Source of the DNA: Athripsodes cinereus | Taxonomy: Eukaryota; Arthropoda; Insecta; Trichoptera; Leptoceridae | DNA length: 64,000 bases | NCBI GenBank assembly: GCA_947579605.1 | Contig: OX388319.1 | Coordinates: 2,852,001 to 2,916,000, forward strand | Direction of reading: 5' to 3' | Part shown: positions 22,400 to 33,879 of the stretch, in pieces | How positions within the stretch are numbered: position 1 is the stretch's first letter | Layout of the letters: the number at the start of each line of letters is the position of its first letter | Made by a program: the position numbers and the translations under genes | The notes under the pieces: generated by a model | Seen by the model: only the letters and a program-made list of their open reading frames with translations | Told to the model about the DNA's origin: nothing | Databases searched by the model: none

Positions 22400-22661
22400 T
22401 ATGCAATAAATGCCCTACATTTATTATTATTGGACATGGAAAACTCTAAATCGACTGAGATCTGGTGTAGGAAACTGCCGCGACAATAGAGAACGATGGG
22501 GCTTCCTACAGGACGAATATGGAGCATGTGACTGTGGTGCAGCACAGACAATGCTACACTTGTTGGAGTGTCCATTGTGCCCTGTCAATTGCACAATGGA
22601 GGATATTTTTGACGCATCTCCACCTGCTGTGCGTTTTGCACAGTACTGGAGATCAGTTTGA
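22400..22661 (+). pseudogene. LINE ORF2 C-terminal fragment with Cys/His motif
   Basis: The peptide contains TLNRLRSGVGNCRDNRERWG and then CDCGAAQTMLHLLECPLCPV. This is a known C-terminal Cys-rich region of Jockey/R1-type non-LTR ORF2 proteins (LRxGxGRCxxNxxKWG, CDCGxxQTMxHxLxxCP). The stop comes at 22659 and an AAT-rich tail follows at about 22689-22704. The reverse transcriptase itself is missing. Confidence 0.7.
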
Positions 22662-22683
22662 TTGGTTTTTTTTCTGGGTTTCG

Positions 22684-22767
22684 ACACGATAAATAATAAT
22701 AATTATTATTATTGGATAACATTGAAGTGTCGTTTAAGCGCCAAAGCACCTCAAAAACATTGTTCAA
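22684..22767 (-). mobile_element. LINE 3' end fragment R4, opposing orientation
   Basis: On the minus strand NNVFEVLWRLNDTSMLSNNN runs into an AAT-repeat tail. A plus-strand relative lies at 46145-46215 (VEVFWHVNDTLMLSNNN, same AATAATAAT tail). The tail abuts the tail of the preceding element, forming AATAATAATTATTATTATT. Confidence 0.6.
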
Positions 22768-23007
22768 TTCATAAATAATTTAATATTTAATAAATAATCT
22801 TATAAATGGTATCATATTGAAGTGTAGAAAATCATTTTAAGATTCTTTATTAATTTCTATAGTTACTACTACAGCCTATAATTTTTAAGATTATTTATTT
22901 ATTTTAGAGAAAGTGTTGCATATTTTGGTGTATGGAAGGCACGCGGCTGAATTATTAAACAGGTTGTTATAAAAATGAATCTGGAATTGAGCGTTGTGGA
23001 TAGAACA

Positions 23008-23325
23008 CTTACCTATAAGTAAGTTACGATGGTTTGGACATGTGAAACAAATGAATGATGAAAGGCTGACAAAGAAGATGTTGTTATCTGAATGAGGGGG
23101 GTCTAAAGAAGCGTGGGCATCTTAGAAACACGTGGCTTGATCACGTGGATCAAATTCTCAAGGACGGCCGTGTCTTGAGTAAGAGAAATCGATGCGCGTA
23201 TATCGGAAATTGTATGAGTGAAGAAGAAGCGAAAGAAGTAAGAGAGGATAGATCTCTTTGTCATTCCACTCTCTCTGCCTTCCCCACATGGGATACGACG
23301 TGAGAGAGTAGAATCGTGGTATATT
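23008..23325 (+). pseudogene. R2-family LINE 3' fragment
   Basis: Broken reading frames encode RWFGHVKQMNDERLTKKM, then TWLDHVDQILKDGRVLSKRN, then EEEAKEVRED and a PTWDTT-like end. CCCCACATGGGATACGACGT and GAGAGTAGA follow. Several frameshifts are present. An older copy than those at 23.9 and 62.0 kb. Confidence 0.7.
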
Positions 23326-23734
23326 TATTCAAATATACCATTATTCTGTTAAGTCAACTTGCTTAGATTGGGATTTCAGGTAAAACAATGTGAGACAATG
23401 GATACTCATTTTTCTCATATTTTCTTTTACAAATTTGGGTAAAATAGCAAAGCGTTATGGTTAGAAACATATTTTTTCTTCTGAAACAATTTGCAAGAAA
23501 AGAAATTCATGAAAAATACTAGGACTATAAAATTGTACAAAACAATGCTGAAAAAATGTGTATTTTCGTATTCTACCGGGTGATGCTTCACTTAAATTCC
23601 TGAAAAAAATATTCGAAACGATGCGACATCGGAAAGAATGTATCAAGTTATACAAAGTTTGAATTAAAAATTGTATAATTCCATATTTCGATTACATATT
23701 TTTATTTTATAATCAAGAGTGAAGAATGAGGATA

Positions 23735-24165
23735 TCAGGAGAATGAACGGATGTGAGAGGAGTGTTGGGGACAGAATGCGTGTAAACAAGTTTAGATGGT
23801 TTGGACATGTTGAGCGAGAAGAGGATGTATTTATCTGAAAGAGAGGGCGTGAGGAAGCGTGGACGTCCAAGAGCCATGTGGTTTGATCACGTGGATCAAA
23901 TTCTTAAGGACGGCCGCGTGTTAAGTAAGAGAAATCGGCAATGATTATGAGAAACTGGATGAATGTAGAGGAAGTGAAAGAAGTATGTAAGGATAGATCT
24001 ATATTTATTTATTTATCTTCGGCAAAAGCCTTTTTTACATGTTATATATAAATAATTTTTACATCATTAGAATTGAAAACAAAACGCAAACATACACAAA
24101 TGTCAAAGATAAAGCGTTCCGTTCTCTCTGCCTACCCCACCTGGGATATGGCGTGAGGGTATAGT
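23735..24165 (+). pseudogene. R2-family LINE 3' fragment with internal insertion
   Basis: Begins with DRMRVNKFRWFGHVE. It continues through GRPRAMWFDHVDQILKDGRV to the NVEEVKEVCKD block, then CGTTCCGTTCTCTCTGCCTA and GGGATATGGCGTGAGGGTAT. The R2 sequence is interrupted at about 24003-24113 by a minus-orientation fragment starting TTTATTTATTTATCTTCGGC, whose reverse complement ends in an A-rich LINE tail. A similar tail sequence lies at 60050-60200. Confidence 0.7.
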
Positions 24166-24697
24166 ATAGTTTAATTTAAAGCAATACACGCTCTAAACTA
24201 GACATATGCATGCGGTATAAGTAAATTTGTACGTTGAGTTATAAACTGAAATAATTGTGTGATAAAATGGGTGTAGCCAATTTACAAGACAAACCGATAT
24301 TTTTTTCACATATTTCAGGAAAATCTTACTGAAATTCTTTAAGTCTGAAACTTGCCAGAAAGTTTTTCCTTTTCAGAGGTAGAATTTAATAAGATTATTG
24401 AGAAATACGCAACCAGATACTTGAAAACTATATGAATGGAAGGAAAATAAGATTAAAAAGAAAATATGTCCACTTGTTCGAGTCACATAATATTCTCTCT
24501 TATAAATTAACCAAGTTAGAAAAAATATTTTTTACTTTTATGGTGGTGTTAATGGATAAGTAATTTTAGAATTCTTTACAATATAATCAATTTTTATTTT
24601 AAATCAAAGAATACAATAAGTTTTTAAAAATAAAAATCATTCGATAACGGGTGGATTGCCGAGAAAAATTAAAAAAAAATCTTTAATGAAATTTGAA
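24166..24697. other. No gene seen
   Basis: AT-rich, with no supported gene or recognised repeat. Confidence 0.45.
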
Positions 24698-24808
24698 AAG
24701 AATTGGTCACCCACTCTTTTCCATAAGTTTTTGAGTGTCCTGCAAAAGGCAGGTGTTTGAAGTATTAAGACATTTTATATCTCAAATTTAGCGATGAGGT
24801 TTGCCCTT
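24698..24808 (+). mobile_element. R1 5' half, continuing into a tandem array
   Basis: AAGAATTGGTCACCCACTC, GAGTGTCCTGCAAAAGGCAG and TTTAGCGATGAGGTTTGCC mark the first half of R1. The downstream half is replaced by the 101-bp array, whose unit resembles the next R1 segment. Confidence 0.75.
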
Positions 24809-24844
24809 CAAATAAATGACAACTCCATAGAAAAAACCATGTGA

Positions 24845-25553
24845 CTTTTAATGGTCTATTGGACCTACTACTCGTACTGAATGTCATAAAACATATTTTG
24901 ACGCAGAGAGGATATTTATAGTCAATTTGTTAGCAGATATTATTAATGGTCTATTGGGCATAAGACATATTTACTACTCGTACTGAATAAAACATATTGT
25001 GACGCAGAGAGGATATTTATAGTCAATTTGTTAGCAGATATTATTAATGGTCTATTGGGCATAAGACATATTTACTACTCGTACTGAATAAAACATATTG
25101 TGACGCAGAGAGGATATTTATAGTCAATTTGTTAGCAGATATTATTAATGGTCTATTGGGCATAAGACATATTTACTACTCGTACTGAATAAAACATATT
25201 GTGACGCAGAGAGGATATTTATAGTCAATTTGTTAGCAGATATTATTAATGGTCTATTGGGCATAAGACATATTTACTACTCGTACTGAATAAAACATAT
25301 TGTGACGCAGAGAGGATATTTATAGTCAATTTGTTAGCAGATATTATTAATGGTCTATTGGGCATAAGACATATTTACTACTCGTACTGAATAAAACATA
25401 TTGTGACGCAGAGAGGATATTTATAGTAAATTTGTTAGCAGATATTATTAATGGTCTACTGGGCATAAGACATATTTACTACTCGTACTGAATGTCATAA
25501 AACATATTTTGACGCAGAGAGGATATTTATAGTCAATTTGTTAGCAGACATTA
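24845..25553. repeat. Tandem array, 101-bp period, 7 units
   Basis: GACGCAGAGAGGATATTTAT occurs at about 24900, 25001, 25102, 25203, 25304, 25405 and 25511. The spacing is 101 bp except 106 for the last. Internal units are virtually identical. The first and last units carry ACTGAATGTCATAAAACATA, while the inner ones carry a 5-bp shorter form. The unit parallels the R1 middle (CTGAATGTCTTGATTTTATA, CACGGAGAGGACAG), so it was probably amplified from an R1 copy. Confidence 0.95.
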
Positions 25554-25609
25554 TCATGTAGCACATAATATTAATGTTGAATTGAACCATGCATAAGATA
25601 TAGGCGAGC

Positions 25610-25887
25610 TAGAGTTGACAGGGAGCTGTTGTCAATCATCAAGGTTCGGAAGGTTTCACATCTGGGTCATGTTCGGCGTGGAGAAAAATATCACCTTCTA
25701 CAACTGATATTGAAGGGGAAAATTGAGGGACGCCGAAGTCCCGGTAGGAGACAGATGTCATGGCTGCAAAAAATAAGGGAGTGGACCGGCATCCGAAGTG
25801 TGGAAGAGCAGCGCAGGACAGGGACAAGTTCGCCGAGGTGATCGCCAACGTTGGGGGGACCCGACAAGGCACTTGAAGAAGAAGAAG
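25610..25887 (+). pseudogene. LINE ORF2 C-terminal fragment with GAA tail
   Basis: The peptide includes SIIKVRKVSHLGHVRRGEKY, then LLQLILKGKIEGRRSPGRRQ and MSWLQKIREWTG. After a one-base shift it reads FAEVIANVGGTRQGT. It ends in GAAGAAGAAGAAG. This is a typical non-LTR C-terminus (LGHVLRGERYxLLQLIxxGKIEGKR, then WTG). A related fragment is at 37190-37375. Confidence 0.7.
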
Positions 25888-25967
25888 ATAAGATATGTCG
25901 ACTATCCAGTTCCATAGCTCAACACGTCGAATTTTTTTACTTTAATTGGTAATACATACAACCAACG

Positions 25968-26345
25968 CCACTTTTTCAATTCTACAAACAAATAACCACA
26001 AAAAATACATGGTTCCCAATATATATTAAATATTTAGCAATGGAAAAAAATGTGCCTATTTTCGATTCCACAGACAAATGACCATTAAAAATACATGGTT
26101 CCCAATATATATTAAATATTTAGCAATGGAAAAAAATGTGCCTATTTTCAATTCCACAGACAAATAACCATTAAAAATACACGGTCCCCATTATGAATCA
26201 CATAGTTAGTTACAGAAAAAATGTGCCTATTTCCAATTCCACAAAAAAATAACCATTAAAAATACACGGTTCCCGTTATGAATCAAATATTTAGTTATAG
26301 AAAAAGATGTGCCGATTTCCAAATAATGTGCCTTTATTCAATTTC
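25968..26345. repeat. Tandem array, 86-bp period, about 4.3 copies
   Basis: ACATGGTTCCC or ACACGGTTCCC-type blocks recur at 26011, 26097, 26183 and 26269, exactly 86 bp apart. The units also share AATAACCATTAAAAATACA and AAAAATGTGCCTATTT. The first two units are closest to each other and later ones diverge, so this array is older than the 101- and 160-bp arrays. Confidence 0.9.
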
Positions 26346-26990
26346 CCAAAAAAATACTTCGAATTGTTTAACTCTTGAACGGAACACATAAAACGTATGT
26401 CTTTAACAGTGTGATTATTATATAGTATATTTAACTATCTCTTGTGTTTTTATAATATAAATATACCAAAATTACAAAAATGTGGAATTTCTCCAATATA
26501 ATATATTTCTACTCGATATGATGTTTGTGAGAGTATGGAGTTACCTGAGATGAAAGATTTTCTTTATGATTTCACATTTCTCCACTCGAATCCAAGGACG
26601 AGAGCATACGAGGAGCTCGATGCACAAGAAAAGTAATTATACGGTGCTTCTCAACAATTTTCTTCACATAAGAACATCTCTATACGGTTAAGTGTTGAAG
26701 AGTATGTATGAACCAACCACTTAAACGATGAATTATATCAGCACTTCCCAAACTAACATGAAAACTTTTGAGTATGCTACTATTACTCCTACTAAGCAAT
26801 CACGGTATACCCTACAAGGGGGTAGCCAACAGACTAGCTCGACTTCTTCTAACCAGGATCGCCTTGGCCGTAATTTTTTATGATCTAAGAATGATGCATA
26901 AATTTCGATGATAATAAAAAATAAACCTCAAACTAAAATCCTTTATAACATGTTCTCATTCTTCTATAGCGCAAAGAGAACGGTTTGTTT
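26346..26990. other. No gene seen; R1 tail fragment at 26775-26840
   Basis: The only recognised item is a minus-strand R1 tail piece (CAATCACGGTATACCCTACA, GGGGTAGCCAACAGAC). Confidence 0.5.
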
Positions 26991-26991
26991 T

Positions 26992-27200
26992 TTAATTGAG
27001 TACAGTTAATTTACTGACTAACTTTGCCAAACCGAAATATAAATAAATTTTACTAAGAGATGTATCTGTTTTTGGAATAAATCCAAATACACCCCAGACA
27101 CCCTCACAGCAAGCAAAATGCTTACGTTGTGAAAATGGAGTTGATCGAAAGCGGGTAGAATCGAACCCGGGTTTCCCGATTGAAAATCCAAGACTCATTC
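26992..27200 (-). mobile_element. tRNA-related SINE-like fragment
   Basis: On the minus strand CCCGGGTTCGATTCTACCCG matches a tRNA T-arm/B-box. It is preceded by AATCGGGAAA and followed by about 150 bp of unrelated body (CTGTGAGGGTGTCTGGGGTG). There is no A-box or full cloverleaf, so it is not a tRNA. The overlapping ORF is a by-product. Confidence 0.5.
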
Positions 27201-28777
27201 TTTAAAACACCTCAAATAAATACCATTTTTTTTCTGAATAGTAATATTCTTTCTTAAATAAATATTTTCGTCCTCCCACGAATTTCATAAAAATTCATTA
27301 TTAATATACCGAATTGAACACTCAAACAAATAAAAAAGAAAACACAAGAATCCCTTCGAACGTTCTAAATAAATTTGAATTTGTTCTGAATTTAAATTCG
27401 TTCTATATTTGAATGAGTTCTGTAGTTTATTAAGAAGGCGAGATGGGATCAGCTGACGATGCTATGCGACGCTCGGATGCGCCCTCAACTAAAGCAAACA
27501 CAAAAGATACTCGTTATAGCGTTGTTCTACAAGTGCTATACCTGAACATACACAATACGCACATACATATTATTATATTATACAACCTTTAAAGCTATAC
27601 TTGTAATCCATACATTGAAAAAATCAAATGAAAGTTAGATAAAGATTTTTATTCAAAAAATAAAAATACCTACCTATGATTTTTTAGTTTCACAAATACT
27701 TTATTAGAGATACTGAAATAATTAGTCTAACTAAGTTTGAAAAATGCATTATTTATTTATTTATTTTATTAATTTAAATCATCAATCTATAACATCATCA
27801 TTATTTAATTTTTTATTTTATTTATTCTTTATGGATCATACAGTTATAACAATTAATTACAACAATGAGCAAACCAATTAAGATCCCTTTCTTACCAACT
27901 AATAAACATGTTATAATATAACAGTTTTAACTAAACGACACAGAATTTTAAATTCTAGGACGATATGCAGTGCCGAGATTATCACTATGAAGTGATCTCT
28001 TCCATCTTACCACGACACACTGACATAATTATACCTAATTAAATCAAATAAACATAATTTTATTAATAAATGACACACATCCAACACAAGGTAGGGATTA
28101 TGGATTGAAAAAGACAGGGGGGGAGGCTAGGGAATGGATACTGAGTTAGAGGACAACATTTATTTCCTTAATTGAGGATTTTAAAACATTGAGCAATTGT
28201 GAAACTCTGTGCGAAGAAGAAAGATTATATGTCGAAACTAGAGTAGCTCTAATAAAGTACAAAATGAAAAGAAAAGAAATGAATGAAAAGCATATCTAAT
28301 CACTAGATTTAAGCTTTTAAGTGTCTTTAATATGATACGCCTTCAAAATTAATTCAAAAAGCTTTCACACCGCTAAACTAATAAATAAATAGGTTGAGAT
28401 TACAATTAATTTAAGGCTCTTAACGAAAAAAGCACTTTGTTCCATATGTTCCATTGTAACCTAATATATTGTTTATCTTATAATTTTCTCACAACGCTAA
28501 GAAAATAATATGATAAGAAGTAATTTTGCTTTTATTTGTTGTACTGATTAAGATGAAAGCTTAGTTATTATTGATATAAGGGATGAAATAACGGATAGTG
28601 TTTTTGGTAGGATATCAAAAAATCGTATTAATAACCGAATATTCTGTCACTATATCAGGACGTATTTTGCATTGATAATGTATGTATGGAGATTATGTAT
28701 TATGATTAATCAATTATTTTTTAATTTATTATAATATACCTATATCAAAAATACATATGAATACTCATTTCCTAACC
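27201..28777. other. No gene seen; possible hammerhead-like trace
   Basis: AT-rich. At 28210-28262 GTCGAAACTAGAGTAG followed by CTCTAATAAAG resembles the GAAA side of hammerhead-bearing repeats, but the core cannot be aligned well. Nothing else is recognised. Confidence 0.35.
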
Positions 28778-29184
28778 ATTCATACCATCACGGCATTTTT
28801 CCATCAACAAAGAAGCCAGCGAACGAACTCCATGTTATTTATTTATTCAATCGACAGAACACTACAGACAAAACATACATATCTAATACAAACAAATATT
28901 ATACAAGAAAAGAAGTACTCAATGCAATGTCCTCTTTATAAGTGTTCAAATATTAAATTAATTATTTTAATCAAAGCCCATTCGGTTGTCATACATATTA
29001 AGATAACAATAATAATAAAAAAATTATACACAGAAGTAGAAATGAATATAAACGAAAACTAATAAATATTTATGATAAAAGTAAGGATTCAAGGAAATTG
29101 ATAACTTTATTTTTTATCCTCGCAGAACAATCGCTATGCGAGATTAAATATTAAATATAAAAATTGTTCTCTAATGTTTAGACA

Positions 29185-29316
29185 TACAGAATGGGTGGCA
29201 TACCAAGTCGCTGAACTGAAGATCTTAAACGTAATGTTTTACGAATACGTACCTTTTACAGGACAATCAAAAATTAGCAGAAAACAATTGGACACCTATT
29301 TTTTTCCATGGGATAG
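29185..29316 (-). mobile_element. R1 5'-half fragment
   Basis: Minus-strand AGAATGGGTGGCATACC, GTCGCTGAACTGAAGATC and CCTTTTACAGGACAATC. A weak R1 tail trace also lies at 28778-28835 (ATACCATCACGGCATTTTTC). Confidence 0.6.
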
Positions 29317-29422
29317 GTTATAATTAAAAGCAACCGAAAACGTCCTCTAATGATTTTTCAAGATTACATAATAATAAATTATCTTAAATGTATTGATTTT
29401 TTCACATCGATAATTCGTTCTA

Positions 29423-29662
29423 TTGATTATTAATTTGCATCGATTTACATTTTTACAAAGTATATTGACTAAAGGCATTCTTCAGGGTATACCCGAGGGC
29501 AGAATACCGTTAGACAGACCAAGACAAAGATTGTTAGATAACATCAACCGAGATCTAGAGGAGCTCAATGCTGAAGACAACTGGCAGTCCATTGCAATGG
29601 TTTGGAGATCTATTGTTTCGGAGGCAAAGGTCCTACAAGAGCTGTTCGGCTATCGGAAATAA
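29423..29662 (+). pseudogene. LINE ORF2 C-terminal fragment
   Basis: GRIPLDRPRQRLLDNINRDL, then EELNAEDNWQSIAMVWRSIV and SEAKVLQELFGYRK. The PxGRPRxR, Asp-Leu, WRxxVxEAKxLxxL pattern is the usual C-terminal tail of several non-LTR ORF2 proteins. No upstream reverse transcriptase is present. It is intact to the stop and so fairly young. Confidence 0.6.
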
Positions 29663-31339
29663 GTATGTAATTATAGTATATTGACTATCCAATATCCGAC
29701 CGGATCTTAAGCATTATATTTGGTATCCGACCTGAATGTTACCGAATATGCGTTTCACGTCTGATTGATACATCACCACTCAATACGAATAAAGTATTTT
29801 TAGAAGATTCCTATACAATCTATAAGATTTTATTATATTATTGATAGGTATATAAACACAATTATTGTATTACATCAGGGCTGGGCAGAAAAAACTAAGA
29901 CAATACTTATAATAAGTATTGAGTTTTAAGTTGATGTTTCGATATGTTCAGTACACTAATGATTGTCAAATTCCAGACCCTCAACTGAGGATCTCAAGTT
30001 TAAATCATTCCGTTATCGTTATTAATCCAAATAAATAAATACATTTTTTGATTTCGATACCCCACACGCCCTCATTGTAACGTTTATAATAATGTATAAG
30101 GTGGAAAAATAGTAAAGCCTCTTTCTTTTGAGAATTTTTTGAATTTGATACCAGATACAAGTGTCAGTGAATAAAAATGTTACATGGAAAGTATTAACTT
30201 TGTATTATCATGGAAAGATAATGAATTGTAATTTATTTTAAAAACTTTGCTTTAGAAGATTCGTTAAGATGTATGTATACCTACCCTAAATGGGAAAAAT
30301 TTTTAATAGTGAAAATAGTTGCATGGCTATATTTCTAAAAGAAAAATGGGGCTGGAAATGAAAAAAAATAATAGAAAGTAGATTCAAATTTGATCAAACA
30401 CGGAAAAAAACATGTTGATTTCATTTTCTCAGTCCAAATATTTTATTGTCTCAAACACTAGGTACAAGAGAATATATTATTAAGAATATATCCATGAATT
30501 AAGAAAATCTTTTCTTTTCAAAATGATTGAGAATTTTTATTTCTTCAATTAAGACTGTTTTCTTGTTTTGAGAATGTCAATTATACTAAAACGATATCTT
30601 CTTAAATTATTGAGAAATAGTTTCATGTTTTGAGATTTTTTTATTCGTTCATGAAGATGAGAATCTTTTTAGGTTGAGATTTTTTTTCATTATTTACAAA
30701 AAAAATCGTATCTTACTTAACTTAAGACAATTTTCTTTACTGAAAACGTTCCTTTTCTTTATATATTGTGTTAACTAAAAATAATTACTATGCATTTCTC
30801 AACCCTTGCTTTAATATAAATGTTCCTATGTAGGCTTAACTTTTGTTTGTTATTTACATAGAGATATTATTATATCATAGACTAGAAACTCAAAACCAAA
30901 ATATGTTATGGGTCCAATCGAAAGTTGGAGCTAAAATATTTTCATATAAATCTTAAACAACCGTTGATCCAAGGTTGTATTAAAGCCTTTTGTCATAACA
31001 ATTTATAGTAATATAGTACATCATAAAATGTTTAATACTTACAATAAGTGGCCATGAAAGAGAAACGGTATACTATTTATTAATGACACAGAGTGAAAGA
31101 GCAATTCTTTATTGAGTTGAAATTTATTTCGCTTATTTTGCGATAGATTGCGAGATTTATTATCAATATTGAGTACTATCTGTTATATGATTTTAAAAGC
31201 TTGAGATCGATTTCGGCGAACCTATGTTACAGAACATATTTTGAAGAACCTATTTAGATTCTTAGATTCATATTTGTTTATGATTGTTATATGTTGTCCA
31301 CTGTCCAGCAATTAGGTTTCACAACTGTCAAGCTGGCAG
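29663..31339. other. No gene seen
   Basis: AT-rich. No supported gene or recognised repeat in about 1.7 kb. Confidence 0.5.
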
Positions 31340-31470
31340 TGGTATATTTTATTCAAATAAAATAAAATAAAAATAAAAAATGTCATTTACGAGCAAATCA
31401 ATACTAGTACCTATTGACTCGCTTATTCATTCCCTCAATAAATCAAAAATTGATTTGCTCGCAAATGACG
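31340..31470. repeat. LINE-like A-rich tail next to an inverted-repeat MITE
   Basis: AAATAAAATAAAATAAAAAT ends near 31378. GTCATTTACGAGCAAATCAA (31382-31401) is inverted as TTGATTTGCTCGCAAATGAC (31450-31469), with one mismatch and a loop of about 46 nt. A small MITE is possible, but no duplication is clear. Confidence 0.55.
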
Positions 31471-31843
31471 TAGATTAGCCAAAATCAATCCACTTTTCAA
31501 ACGTCAAGTAACATATAGTACCTGGATTGTATGAATATTCTGTAGTATAAAAATTCTGAAACAAATATCAGTGTAACGTTTCTGGTCTAGATTATTATAT
31601 GTCGATGATTAGGTAGTGTAATATATTAGTTTTAGGTCTGTAGGCGTTCGTAGATTAAGCTGTATAGACAGACAGGGTAAACTTTGGATGGTGTGAAAGT
31701 ATTGTACTAGTATCTGTACATATATTATATATTATAACAACGTCAGGATTGATGAGAATATAGCGTGAAAGCTCACTATAAAGTATATTTCGAAGATCAT
31801 ATTTTTTAATGTTTATCTTTCTGTCTGTTTTAGTACCTGTCAT

Positions 31844-31990
31844 AATGTATATCTCCCCCAAGTGGTGTAGCCTTTTATATAATAGTTAGTCAATGTACGT
31901 GATGCATACGCCGGTAGTCCTTAGTACTTTCTCCGTGCCAATAAAAAAATATGGTATTCAGGATGGGTGGCAAATCTCATCGCAGAATTT
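31844..31990 (-). mobile_element. R1 fragment
   Basis: GTCATAATGTATATCTCCCC, CTCCGTGCCAATAAAAAAA and TTCAGGATGGGTGGCAAATC in reverse orientation. The 5' part is missing. Confidence 0.6.
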
Positions 31991-32419
31991 ATGACATAAC
32001 CTAACATGTATACCTTTTTATAATATACTTATAGTTTACGGTAATATGAGTCTGGTTTACTAGACTTGCATTGGGTAGGCTCTATTACATAGTTATCTTT
32101 TTACTCTTAAATTTACTTTTTTGTATAATTTAATATCAACGTAGTGTGTAAAGTGGAAGTTGGCCTGACCAGATCAATGTGTCTTTTTTTCTTACTTTTA
32201 TGAATGTTTTGTCAACTCTCTGTGTATTTTTCTGTGAAATAAATAAATAAATAAACCAAACAGAACATGCTAGTGCCAAACTAAGATATGAATCTTGTAT
32301 CATGCGTACTGACGCGACGATTCACTTATAACGACAAACAACAAAATAATAACGAGTTCGCTTAACAGAGCCCGCCGCAATGGGCAACAATCAATTCAAG
32401 AGTACTCTTACCTTCATAT

Positions 32420-32488
32420 TTATTAGATGCAGTTGGTCTGCTGGCTACCCCACTTGTGTAAAGTGCCGCAATAGTGTAGTAGTATTAG
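32420..32488 (+). mobile_element. R1 tail fragment
   Basis: GCAGTTGGTCTGCTGGCTAC and CCCCACTTGTGTAAAGTGCC with a short TAGTAG tail. Only the last ~65 bp. Confidence 0.65.
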
Positions 32489-33007
32489 ATGTTTCGAGTA
32501 TTCTAGAATGTGTATCAGTAGTTTCGTTTAGAGTTTGAAATAAGCCCAAATACACCCCATTATTACGCTCATTTATTTTATGGTATAATTTATTCGAGGT
32601 AAAAAAAACACCAATATATTTAAATTTTACACTTATATAGGTTATTCATATTTATAATCTTTAATTCTAATACCTAATGTATAAATATTTTTTTGTTTTG
32701 TTTTTATTTCTGAAATATGAAATGTATTTCGATTATATATTTTTTATGTAACTTTATGTTTGTTAAAGGCTAAAAATCCGTTTATTGAAATCAATAAATA
32801 AAAAAATAAGTTATGACATTGTGCATGTTCTTCTAGTACATAATGTATCTTCAACTAATCCAATAGTTTTGTTGTTAGTACAACACCCTCAAGTATCTAA
32901 GTATTTCACATATTCCTACAAAACTACATCAGGCGATGCGATGTTTAATTAATCAATGGCCTATACAACCAATTGATTGATCATATAGCAATATAACTCT
33001 TTACCAC
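32489..33007. other. No gene seen; LINE-like tail
   Basis: A-rich tail AATCAATAAATAAAAAAATA ends near 32808 after GTTAAAGGCTAAAAATCCG. Otherwise unremarkable. Confidence 0.4.
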
Positions 33008-33300
33008 AACATTCACCTCATGATCATCGCCCTCAACGCTCCTCTCCGGAGCACAGGGCAGAAACCAGCCTCCATTCAGAGCACCTCTGTGCCAATTGCG
33101 TCACCTCTTCCCACGAAATTCCCTGCGCTCTGATGTCGTTGTCATAGGAACGGTGTATAGTGAAAGAGAGAAGAGACGGAAGTGTTCTCTTTGGTCAACC
33201 ATCATTGGGAATTCTCAGAACATGACATAGCCAGGACCATCGTCTCTCCTGTATCACGGAGATTATAGATCTCTGCTAGGTACGTCGGCACACAGCATCA
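33008..33300 (-). pseudogene. R3 LINE 3' fragment
   Basis: The minus-strand reading includes EEVTQLAQRCSEWRLVSALC and SGEER before a stop and a GATGATCATGA-like tail. It aligns with 18200-18480, 36995-37110 and 54924-55010. Truncated at 5'. Confidence 0.65.
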
Positions 33301-33354
33301 TTAATTTGTGACATTCACCTAAGACATGTTTACTTAATTTTATCCTTTGCGCCC

Positions 33355-33470
33355 GTAGAGCCCCTGGGAATGAATATGGGTTGTCCACTCTTTTCAGGAT
33401 TTTTTTCGTTGTCTTATAAAAGATTGTCGCGTCTAAAAACGTTTCACATTTATACTTCAGTGATAAATGA
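33355..33470 (+). mobile_element. R1 fragment, highly diverged
   Basis: GGTTGTCCACTCTTTTCAGG, TCTTATAAAAGATTGTCGC and TTCAGTGATAAATGATGGC follow the R1 order. Confidence 0.45.
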
Positions 33471-33719
33471 TGGCTAGTGTGTAAGACATTTTTTTTATGA
33501 TTGTGTAAAGTATGTTCAACTGTGTTGTTATGAAAACGTAAGGACGATATTTTTTTATTTTTTTTTATTTTTTATTATTTCATTCATAAATACACAGTAT
33601 ACATTGATATTACAATAACTTACTTACTTTACTTACTTTTCGGGTCCGGACTTCAGAGTTTCCTGAATATCTTAAATATTTTATTGACAGAAAGAAGACG
33701 ATGAAAAAATCTGTACATT

Positions 33720-33826
33720 TTCGATTATTAAGAAATTCTCGCACAGATCCGACACAGTGCAGAACGATTTTCGATTATTACCTTTGAGAAATTCTCGCAC
33801 AGATCCGACACAGTGCAGAACGATTT
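33720..33826. repeat. 57-bp tandem duplication
   Basis: GAAATTCTCGCACAGATCCG followed by ACACAGTGCAGAACGATTTT occurs at 33731 and 33788. Two near-identical copies. Confidence 0.9.
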
Positions 33827-33879
33827 TAAATATGAAAACATGACTCTTATAATATAAAAATAATAGTAAAAAAATAGTA

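Noticed and set aside
25639..25915. Two minus-strand ORFs of 77 and 74 residues
   Set aside because: Antisense to a LINE C-terminal fragment that ends in a GAA-repeat tail.
27130..27170. Possible tRNA on the minus strand (GGGTTCGATTCTACCC)
   Set aside because: No cloverleaf can be drawn upstream, and the sequence continues into unrelated repeat body.
28196..28262. Possible fifth hammerhead-like repeat (GTCGAAACTAGAG)
   Set aside because: GAAA and a CTAG palindrome are present, but no CTGATGAT-like core or stem II can be aligned with confidence.
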